Assembly (NCBI GenBank): GCA_029934555.1
Contig: JAOZMA010000107.1
Location: 1 to 7,343, forward strand
Direction of reading: 5' to 3'
DNA: 7,343 nucleotides
Origin: Acidimicrobiia bacterium
GTDB taxonomy: Bacteria; Actinomycetota; Acidimicrobiia; Spongiisociales; UBA5794
Below the pieces are notes generated by a model. That model saw only the letters and a program-made list of their open reading frames with translations. It was not told the origin of the DNA and made no database searches. Below, one piece after another: positions 1-5,354 of this stretch. The translations under genes and the position numbers were made by a program. How positions within the stretch are numbered: position 1 is the stretch's first letter; each line of letters begins with the position of its first letter.

Positions 1-89
1 CCCGTGGTTTCATCGAAGCGCTCGACGGGACGATCTGGGCAGAGCCGGGCCCCGGTGGCAAGGTCGGGTTCCAACTCCCGGCCACCTGA
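1..89 (+). CDS. Sensor histidine kinase, C-terminal end (partial)
   Basis: This is the last 28 codons of a gene that begins outside the window; the frame starts at base 3 and stops with TGA at 87-89. The peptide contains RGFIEALDGTIWAEPGPGG followed by KVGFQLPAT. This matches the end of the HATPase_c domain of sensor histidine kinases, where a helix (vvkgfveahgG) leads to the strand tIwaes, the glycine-rich G2 turn and a final FxLP strand; KdpD-type and other two-component kinases end this way. The nucleotide-binding N and G1 boxes and the sensor part lie outside the window, so the signal cannot be named. It runs in the same direction as the transporter operon but is separated from it by 367 bp with its own promoter candidate, so there is no sign of a functional link. 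Confidence 0.66.
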   Translation, partial: RGFIEALDGTIWAEPGPGGKVGFQLPAT

Positions 90-101
90 CGCCTCCCCGC
101 C

Positions 102-150
102 ATCGATTGTGCCTACGACCACATGGGGGGTGGTCCTACGCACAACGGAA
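102..150. repeat. 49-bp inverted-repeat unit A
   Basis: Outer arms TTGTGC (107-112) and GCACAA (140-145) are exact reverse complements. Inside them a second exact stem, GACCAC (117-122) with GTGGTC (130-135), closes a 7-nt G-rich loop, and the two stems are separated by CTAC on both sides. As RNA it could fold into a hairpin with a symmetric internal loop just 13-18 nt behind the kinase stop codon. It could therefore work as a transcription end, but no run of T follows. The whole unit aligns without gaps to 173-221 (29 of 49 bases equal, outer arms best kept), which fits a duplicated regulatory element better than a plain terminator. Confidence 0.5.
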
Positions 151-172
151 GCAATGGAGCCGTGTCTCCCTG

Positions 173-221
173 ATCGTTTGTGTCTGGGACACGAATAGTC
201 ATAGTCGTAAGCACAAACGAT
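173..221. repeat. 49-bp inverted-repeat unit B with perfect 10-bp arms
   Basis: ATCGTTTGTG at 173-182 and CACAAACGAT at 212-221 are perfect reverse complements separated by 29 bp. Nested in the left part is a tight hairpin, GTGTC (180-184), TGG, GACAC (188-192), which can grow to eight pairs with one G-U pair. The centre holds the tandem word ATAGTC twice (195-206). The right arm ends 26 bp before the TTGACA box of the promoter candidate, a position suited to an activator or to a repressor that loops DNA. It shares its half-site and its 38-bp arm-to-arm spacing with unit A. No protein-coding sense is seen in it. Confidence 0.55.
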
Positions 222-247
222 GGGTGCACGGCTGGGCTCGTCTTGAG

Positions 248-277
248 TTGACACGCCTCCGATCGAGGTAGTAACTT
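248..277 (+). promoter_or_regulatory. Promoter candidate of the importer operon
   Basis: A perfect -35 hexamer TTGACA lies at 248-253 and a TAACTT -10 box, fitting the actinobacterial TANNNT pattern, at 272-277, with an 18-bp spacer. Transcription would begin near base 284, giving a leader of about 170 nt before the ATG at 457. The -35 box is strong; the -10 box keeps only three of six bases of TATAAT, so the pair would be weak unless helped. Inverted repeats flank it on both sides, which fits a regulated sugar-operon promoter. The start site is a prediction. Confidence 0.45.
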
Positions 278-310
278 GCACGCCTGTGCAGGAGTGCACA
301 ATCGTGCACT
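277..310. promoter_or_regulatory. Adjoining inverted repeats over the start site, likely operator
   Basis: Two inverted repeats stand two bases apart. The first is TGCAC (277-281), GCCT, GTGCA (286-290). The second is AGTGCAC (293-299), AATC, GTGCACT (304-310), with perfect 7-bp arms. Both have 4-bp centres and share the TGCAC/GTGCA half-site. They begin in the predicted -10 box and run across the predicted start at about 284 into the leader, the usual place for a repressor of a catabolic operon. As RNA they could form two consecutive small hairpins at the 5' end. The regulator is not encoded in the window and its family cannot be told. Confidence 0.45.
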
Positions 311-442
311 TGATCAACGATGCGACAGCGGAGTCCCCGACGACGACATTTGGTGTGAACAGCGAAGATGCGCAGGCCATCCGGCACGGTTGATCGCCCA
401 CTGCACGACGACCGCCGCAACATCGACTCTGTCACAGCCACT

Positions 443-448
443 AGGAGG
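443..448 (+). promoter_or_regulatory. Strong ribosome binding site of the binding-protein gene
   Basis: AGGAGG, followed by AA, stands eight bases before the ATG at 457. It is a full match to the 16S rRNA tail and the best such site in the window; it fixes the start of the binding-protein gene. It fits the high output usually needed for the binding protein relative to the membrane parts of an importer. Confidence 0.8.
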
Positions 449-456
449 AAATCGAA

Positions 457-1590
457 ATGACCACTTTGAGGGCAACACGGCGGAAGGGGATCCTGTTCTT
501 GGCGATCCTCCTCAGCCTTGCCATCGTCGCCGCCGGCTGTTCGCAGGACAGCGGTGACGACACCACAACGACCACGGCCGCGACCGAGACGACCGTGGCG
601 ACCGAGACGACCGAGGCCATGGCGGCAGCTCCGGCTCCGTTCGACGCACCGCCCGTGAAGATCGCTGTCGTTCAGAACAGCGGCGCAGGCGACTACTTCC
701 AGCAGTGGAGCAGTGGCGCGAAGCTGCAGGCTGATGCCATCGGCATCGAGTACACGTGGTACGACGCGCAAGCCGACAACGCCAAGCAGGCCACCGACAT
801 GGAGACCGCGATCGGTTCCGGTGTCGTTGGAATCATCGTCGACCACGGTCAGACGGACACGATGTGCCCGCTCATCAATGACGCTCTTGCTGCCGGCATC
901 CCGGTCGTCATCTACGACATTGCCGTCCAGGAATGTGCACCCGACGCCGTTCAGACTCAGCAGTCTGATGCGAGCCTCGCGAACCTGTCCCTGAGCCAGA
1001 TGCTCCAGGACATCGGTGCCGATCAGAACGTTGGCTACGTCAACGTACTCGGTATCGCTCCGCTCGACCGTCGTCACGTTGTCTGGGAAGAGTATGTAGA
1101 CCAGTCACCATGGTCCCAGGAGTTCTTCGTCGGTGAGTTCACGAACGCCGTCGCTACGGACAACGCCCAACTCGTTGATGCAGCGCTCAAGGCCAACCCG
1201 GATGTGCGGGCGATCTTCGCTCCGTACGATGAGCTGACCAAGGGCACCGTTTCGGCGATCTACGAAAACAACCTCGAAGAGACCGTCTGGGCCTACGGAA
1301 TCGACATCTCGAATGCCGACATCGAGGTCATGACGGCCGACGGAAGCCCGTGGAAGGCCACGGCGACGACCGACCCGAACGCGATCGGCGCCGCCGTTAT
1401 GCGGACCATGGCGCTCGAGCTCGCCGGTGAGCAGACCAACCGTTTGGTCGACTTCCCGGGTGTCCTCGTGACACAGGCGTTCCTGCTCGACAACGCGATC
1501 ACCAACATGGTGGAGCTGCGTTCAGCGATGCCTGAGCTGAACCTCGCCGAGGTGCAGTCAGCCGACTGGATCCCGTCGGTCGAGTTCTAA
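457..1590 (+). CDS. Sugar ABC importer, substrate-binding lipoprotein
   Basis: This 377-residue protein is a type I periplasmic-binding-protein-like receptor (Peripla_BP_4, ribose/xylose/autoinducer-2 group) that captures a sugar outside the membrane and hands it to the permease encoded two genes on. Basic residues 5-10 are followed by a hydrophobic stretch at 12-26 and the lipobox AAGC, so Cys28 should be lipidated and anchor the protein. A low-complexity Thr/Ala/Glu spacer follows at about 36-54. The mature domain starts with VKIAVVQNSGAGDYFQQW (67-84). It has the usual strand GVVGIIVDH (122-130), where the family senses the number of units, then GIPVVIYDI (147-155), VGYVNVLG, the ANPDVRAIFAPYDELTKGTVSAI region (246-268) and WAYGIDIS (278-285). 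The start is set by AGGAGG eight bases upstream. The ligand cannot be read from the sequence; the downstream enzymes point to a pentose or 5-modified pentose. Confidence 0.9.
   Translation: MTTLRATRRKGILFLAILLSLAIVAAGCSQDSGDDTTTTTAATETTVATETTEAMAAAPAPFDAPPVKIAVVQNSGAGDYFQQWSSGAKLQADAIGIEYTWYDAQADNAKQATDMETAIGSGVVGIIVDHGQTDTMCPLINDALAAGIPVVIYDIAVQECAPDAVQTQQSDASLANLSLSQMLQDIGADQNVGYVNVLGIAPLDRRHVVWEEYVDQSPWSQEFFVGEFTNAVATDNAQLVDAALKANPDVRAIFAPYDELTKGTVSAIYENNLEETVWAYGIDISNADIEVMTADGSPWKATATTDPNAIGAAVMRTMALELAGEQTNRLVDFPGVLVTQAFLLDNAITNMVELRSAMPELNLAEVQSADWIPSVEF
580..615 (+). repeat. 18-bp tandem repeat in the lipoprotein spacer
   Basis: Two head-to-tail 18-bp copies (580-597 and 598-615) differ at one base and encode ATETTV followed by ATETTE. 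They lie in the disordered spacer between the lipid anchor and the binding domain, so copy-number change would alter only the tether length. Replication slippage is the likely origin. Confidence 0.8.
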
Positions 1591-1627
1591 GCAAGCGAGT
1601 CCAGAAAAAGGCCAGGGAGAACCACAG

Positions 1628-3133
1628 ATGACCACCGCGATCGAGATGCGAGACATAACGATGTCGTTCGGCGCCAATGAGGTGCTGAAGGGAATCAATC
1701 TCGAACTCGAACCCGGCAAGGTGACGGCGATTCTCGGTGCAAATGGCGCCGGTAAGTCGACACTCATCAAGGTCCTCTCCGGCGTGTACAACGACTACGG
1801 CGGCACCGTCATCATCGACGGTGTCGCCGTAGACATCGACCATCCAACGACCGCCCGCAGCTACGGCATCGAGGCGGTCCACCAGAAGATCGCAGACGGT
1901 GTCGTTCCAGGCCTCAGCGTGGCCGAGAATTTCCTGTTCGAAGCGATCGTGAACAACGACGTCCCTCGGGCATCATCGCTGAGAGGACTCATGCCGAAAG
2001 CACGCGACGTGGCTTCCGTCCTCGACCTCGACTGGTCCGATGAAGTGCTTCGCAGCGATATCTACGAGCTTCCTATCGCCGACCAGCAGTTGCTGCTGCT
2101 CGCCCGGGCGCTCGTCCACGAGCCCCGCCTCCTTATCCTCGATGAGCCAACCTCGGCGCTCTCCGAAACGGAAGCAGACCGGCTCTTCGAGGTCATTAGG
2201 CGCCTCCGTGATGACGGAGTCGCCGTTCTCTATGTTTCCCACCGCCTCGCCGAGATCGACGCTATTGCCGATCGACTCCTCGTTCTGCGGGACGGTGTCT
2301 TCGTCAACGACCAATCGCGTCCGTTCGACTGGCCCCAAGCCCTCCACTCGATGCTCGGAGTCGCCGAAGCGGATCCGCACGACCGCACCGGCGAGCTCCA
2401 TGGAACGGACAACGTGCTCTGCCTCGAGGGCATCCAACTTCTTCCCAGGTCATCGCCGTTCGATCTGTCGATTAGGGACAGCGAGGTGACCGGTGTCTTC
2501 GGCCTTCTCGGGTCAGGCGGCAGCGAGCTCGCACGAGGGATCTTCGGTGTCGATGCATTCAAAGAGGGCACGATGAAACTTGCCGGCGAGCCCTACAAAC
2601 CGAAGGAACCCGCCGATGCGATCGCTCGGGACGTCTACATGGTGCCGGAGGATCGCGCCGCCACAACGATCATCAAGGAGTGGACGATCTCGATGACCTC
2701 TACGTTCCCCTTCCTTCGAGATGTGTCTCGCTTCGCGGTGCTCAACCCCATGGCCGAGGCCAAGGTCGGCCGATCGGTGGTCGAGGAATTCGGTGTCGTT
2801 GCTCAGGGTCCGAACGATCCTGTGGTCTCGCTCTCGGGCGGGAATCAGCAGAAGGTCGTCGTCGGACGCTGGCTCCGCAAGCAGCCGACCGTGATGGTTC
2901 TCAATGAACCGTTCCAGGGTGTTGACGTCGGTGCACGCCACGACCTTGCGGAGAAGACGCGGGAGGTGGCGGCCGCCGGGTCAGCGGTGATCGTTATGTC
3001 CACCGATCTAGAAGAGATCATGCAGGTGTCCGATCGGGTCATCGTGCTGGCGGACGGCAATCTTCGACATGACGCATATCTGTCGGAGACCAGCCGGGAA
3101 GAGATTTTGGAACGACTTTCGGAGGTTGAGTAA
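1628..3133 (+). CDS. Sugar ABC importer, double-domain ATP-binding protein
   Basis: This 501-residue protein has two ABC ATPase domains in one chain, as in RbsA, MglA and XylG, and should power the importer from the cytoplasmic side. Domain 1 shows Walker A GANGAGKST (37-45), Q-loop Gln86, signature-like LPIADQQ (148-154), Walker B LLILDEPTSAL (Asp172, Glu173) and switch His205. Domain 2 has the degenerate P-loop GLLGSGGSEL (292-301) without the GKS/T lysine, the family motif VPEDR (339-343), a good LSGGNQQK signature (402-409) and VMVLNEPF (422-429), where Asn426 stands for the usual Walker B Asp. The second switch His is replaced in STDLEE (458-463). Loss of the second site is usual in this family, but the Asn is less so. 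The start ATG has GGGAGA seven bases before it. It follows the binding-protein gene by 37 nt and stops directly before the permease start. Confidence 0.93.
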   Translation: MTTAIEMRDITMSFGANEVLKGINLELEPGKVTAILGANGAGKSTLIKVLSGVYNDYGGTVIIDGVAVDIDHPTTARSYGIEAVHQKIADGVVPGLSVAENFLFEAIVNNDVPRASSLRGLMPKARDVASVLDLDWSDEVLRSDIYELPIADQQLLLLARALVHEPRLLILDEPTSALSETEADRLFEVIRRLRDDGVAVLYVSHRLAEIDAIADRLLVLRDGVFVNDQSRPFDWPQALHSMLGVAEADPHDRTGELHGTDNVLCLEGIQLLPRSSPFDLSIRDSEVTGVFGLLGSGGSELARGIFGVDAFKEGTMKLAGEPYKPKEPADAIARDVYMVPEDRAATTIIKEWTISMTSTFPFLRDVSRFAVLNPMAEAKVGRSVVEEFGVVAQGPNDPVVSLSGGNQQKVVVGRWLRKQPTVMVLNEPFQGVDVGARHDLAEKTREVAAAGSAVIVMSTDLEEIMQVSDRVIVLADGNLRHDAYLSETSREEILERLSEVE

Positions 3134-4189
3134 GTGAGCAACAAGACGACGGCGAAGGAAGCGGGCACGCTTACCGCCAAGCATTCAATCGATGCCCGCG
3201 ATCTCCTGGTCAAGTACGGATTCATTGCGGTCACCGTGCTGTTCTTCGTCTACTTCGCCGCGACGATCCCGGCGTTCCGGCAGTCGTCAACGATGTTCTC
3301 GATGCTGAAGTTCACATCGGTGGTTGGCATCGCCGGTCTTGGCCTCACCATGACGATGGTTGTTGGTGGACTTGACCTCTCCGTCGGTGCCACCGCCGGC
3401 ATGGCTGTGACGGTTGCCGCCATGACGATGGTCATCTATGCCCAGCAAGGTTGGGTAGCGATCGTCGCCGTCGTTATCGCAGGAGCGCTCATCGGGGCGT
3501 TCAATGCCCTGCTGATCGTCATCTTGAAGATCCCCGATCTGTTAGCAACCCTGGCAACCATGTTCTTAATACAGGGTTTGAAACTCGTGCCGGTTGACGG
3601 CCAATCCGTCTCCTCCGGCCTGATCCTTCGCGATGGATCCGTTGCCCCCGGCAAGTTCACCTCCGACTTCCTCCAGATCAACCGGGGATCCCTCGGCCCT
3701 GTTCCGTATCCGGTCGTCATCTTCTTCGTCATCGCCGTGCTGAGCTGGTTCTTCCTCTCCCGCACGAAATGGGGTCGCGTCATGTACGCGATCGGATCGA
3801 ACCCCGAGGCCGCACGCCTCGCCGGTGCGAGGGTCGGTCGCTACAAGGCCGTTGCGTACATGATGTCCGGCGTCTATGCCTCGATCGCCGGCCTCATCCT
3901 CGCGTCCCGTATCGGACAGGGAGATATCTCTGCAGGGAATTCACTCCTTCTCGATGCTGTGGCCGTATCGCTCGTCGGAACATCGGTACTCGGTGTCAAC
4001 AAACCGAACGCGTTCGGCACCGCCCTCGGTGCGATCCTCATCGGGATCCTCCTTACCGGAACCACGATGATGAACTTCCCGTACTACTGGCAAGACGTGG
4101 TCAAGGGCCTCGTGTTGCTCGTCGCACTGATCTTCTCCTTCACGCTGTCACGGAGGAAGACCCGCTTCGTTGCCGCCGTTCCCCTATGA
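3134..4189 (+). CDS. Sugar ABC importer, permease
   Basis: This 351-residue membrane protein belongs to the BPD_transp_2 family (RbsC, XylH, AraH) and forms the channel, probably as a homodimer since only one permease gene is present. After a polar N-terminus of about 25 residues there is a first membrane helix at about 25-45. Further hydrophobic stretches lie at about 61-78, 87-103, 108-131, 136-150, 190-208, 239-258, 269-287, 293-311 and 321-337. The family signature VVGGLDLSVGATAG is at 76-89, and the cytoplasmic coupling stretch GSNPEAARLAGARVGRYK, which contacts the ATPase, is at 221-238. The GTG start abuts the ATPase stop codon, and its ribosome site GGAGG (3121-3125) lies inside the ATPase gene, so translation should be coupled. 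The last four bases overlap the isomerase gene. Confidence 0.92.
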   Translation: MSNKTTAKEAGTLTAKHSIDARDLLVKYGFIAVTVLFFVYFAATIPAFRQSSTMFSMLKFTSVVGIAGLGLTMTMVVGGLDLSVGATAGMAVTVAAMTMVIYAQQGWVAIVAVVIAGALIGAFNALLIVILKIPDLLATLATMFLIQGLKLVPVDGQSVSSGLILRDGSVAPGKFTSDFLQINRGSLGPVPYPVVIFFVIAVLSWFFLSRTKWGRVMYAIGSNPEAARLAGARVGRYKAVAYMMSGVYASIAGLILASRIGQGDISAGNSLLLDAVAVSLVGTSVLGVNKPNAFGTALGAILIGILLTGTTMMNFPYYWQDVVKGLVLLVALIFSFTLSRRKTRFVAAVPL

Positions 4190-5319
4190 GCCGATCCACC
4201 GAAACCGCGCCTCGGACCGTCTGGATCGATCCGGATGATCCGACCGCGGTGCTCGCCATCGAGCAGCGCCTCCTGCCGTTCGAGTACGAGGAGGTCTCGA
4301 TCCGTACGGCCGATGAGATGGCAGCGGCCATCGCGGACATGGTCGTGCGTGGCGCCGGTTGCATCGGCGTGTCCGCCGGGTACGGGATGTACCTAGCCGC
4401 ACTTGAGGCTCGCGATCTCAGTGGCGATGACGCCGATGACTACCTCCGCCGGGCCGGAGCAGTGCTCGAAGCGAGCCGCCCGACCGCAGTCAACCTCACA
4501 TGGGCCGTCCAGCGCCAACTTCGCGAACTCGTCGGCATCGACCATGGCGACGAGCGACTGGCTAAAGCCCGCCAGGTGGCAGACGCCATCGCAGACGAAG
4601 ACGTTGCGATGTGCGCAGCCATCGGTCAACACGGCCTCGAGGTCATCCGGGAGATACACGAGCGCACGGGCCGGACCGTGAACATCATGACCCACTGCAA
4701 CGCGGGATGGCTGGCGTTCGTCTCCCACGGAACAGCGACGGCCCCCATGTACGCGGCCTTCGATGCAGGTATCCCGATCCACGTATGGGTCAGCGAGACC
4801 CGGCCGCGCAATCAGGGCGCCCGACTCACCGCCTGGGAACTCGGACAACACGGAGTTCCCCACACGCTGATCGCCGACAACGCCGCCGGACACCTCATGC
4901 AGCACGGTCAGGTTGATCTAATCATCGTGGGCAGTGACCGCACCACGGTCAACGGCGACGTTGCCAACAAGATCGGAACATACATGAAGGCGATCGCCGC
5001 CGACGACAACGGTGTGCCGTTCTACGCGGCACTGCCGTCGAGCACGTTCGATCCCACGCTTCGCGACGGGGTCGCCAACATTCCGATCGAAGAGCGGGAT
5101 GCGACCGAAGTGACGAATGCGACTGCGTGGTTCGAAGGTCATCAGATCGAACCACGGGTTGCGGCACCAGGAACGGAGGCCGTCAACTTCGGCTTCGACG
5201 TGACGCCGGCCCGACTCGTCACAGGGATCATCTCCGAGCGTGGCATCTCAGAAGCAAGCGAGGAGTCGATCCTGGCTCTCTACCCGGAATTCGCGGCGTC
5301 GCTGCCATCGCCCGAGTGA
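4186..5319 (+). CDS. mtnA: MtnA-family aldose-1-phosphate isomerase
   Basis: This 377-residue protein is of the S-methyl-5-thioribose-1-phosphate isomerase family (MtnA, related to eIF2B alpha and ribose-1,5-bisphosphate isomerase), which turns an aldose-1-phosphate into a ketose-1-phosphate. Family landmarks run in order: VRGAGCIGVSAGYGMYLAA (54-72), SRPTAVNLTWA (97-107), THCNAG (169-174) with the catalytic Cys171, ETRPRNQGARLTAWEL (204-219), ADNAAGHLM (230-238), VGSDRTTVNGDVANKIGTY (248-266) with the catalytic Asp251, IEERDATEVT (301-310) and FDVTPARLVTGII (337-349). The Cys-to-Asp distance of 80 equals that of Bacillus MtnA (160 and 240). The start is the ATG overlapping the permease stop as ATGA; a longer in-frame reading upstream lies within the permease gene and is not used. 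No other methionine-salvage gene is near, so the substrate may be 5-deoxyribose-1-phosphate, methylthioribose-1-phosphate or a similar sugar rather than only the classical one. Confidence 0.9.
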   Translation: MSRSTETAPRTVWIDPDDPTAVLAIEQRLLPFEYEEVSIRTADEMAAAIADMVVRGAGCIGVSAGYGMYLAALEARDLSGDDADDYLRRAGAVLEASRPTAVNLTWAVQRQLRELVGIDHGDERLAKARQVADAIADEDVAMCAAIGQHGLEVIREIHERTGRTVNIMTHCNAGWLAFVSHGTATAPMYAAFDAGIPIHVWVSETRPRNQGARLTAWELGQHGVPHTLIADNAAGHLMQHGQVDLIIVGSDRTTVNGDVANKIGTYMKAIAADDNGVPFYAALPSSTFDPTLRDGVANIPIEERDATEVTNATAWFEGHQIEPRVAAPGTEAVNFGFDVTPARLVTGIISERGISEASEESILALYPEFAASLPSPE

Positions 5320-5354
5320 TCACACCACCGAACTGAAGGACTACAGGGGGCGAA

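Larger units (their letters stand above)
90..456. other. Gene-free control region rich in inverted repeats
   Basis: No convincing gene is seen in these 367 bp on either strand: the open frames that cross it lack a good ribosome site and do not look like proteins. From left to right it holds two related 49-bp inverted-repeat units, a TTGACA promoter candidate, two short adjoining inverted repeats over the predicted transcription start, an 8-bp palindrome TTGATCAA at 310-317, and then a leader of about 170 nt before the first importer gene. In the leader (311-442) I see no recognisable riboswitch, no strong long stem and no leader peptide with a ribosome site. The word GCACAA recurs at 140, 211 and 296, and its reverse complement TTGTGC at 107, so the region looks like a binding platform for a sugar-responsive regulator. 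That reading is inference. Confidence 0.6.

Noticed and set aside
107..145. Rho-independent terminator of the histidine-kinase gene
   Set aside because: The stem is good and well placed, but no T-run follows on the + strand and the unit has a diverged second copy at 173-221, so it is kept as a repeat instead of a terminator.
4..198. GTG-initiated open frame at the left edge
   Set aside because: It conflicts with the histidine-kinase tail, which fits a known domain end in another frame; its Ser/Arg/Pro-rich product has no likeness.
311..442. Riboswitch (for example SAM-type, because of the MtnA homologue) in the leader
   Set aside because: I could not find the conserved helices or core motifs of a known class, and no terminator or strong sequestering stem lies before the ribosome site.
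276..557. Open frame running from the leader into the binding-protein gene, a possible leader peptide
   Set aside because: No ribosome site, composition unlike a protein, and it overlaps the signal-peptide coding region in another frame.
199..1077. Long minus-strand open frame of 292 codons opposite the binding-protein gene
   Set aside because: It lies mostly antisense to a clear gene, its product is Arg/Gly/Leu-rich low-complexity text without a family motif, and high third-position GC explains its length.
3769..4185. Possible upstream extension of the isomerase to a 516-residue protein
   Set aside because: The extra part overlaps the permease in another frame, is Arg/Pro/His-rich without family likeness, and MtnA proteins begin about where the ATG at 4186 lies.
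4186..5319. Part of a classical methionine-salvage operon
   Set aside because: No MtnB, MtnD, MtnC/X or MtnW-like gene is present; the neighbours are a sugar importer and an aldolase fusion, which favour sugar breakdown.
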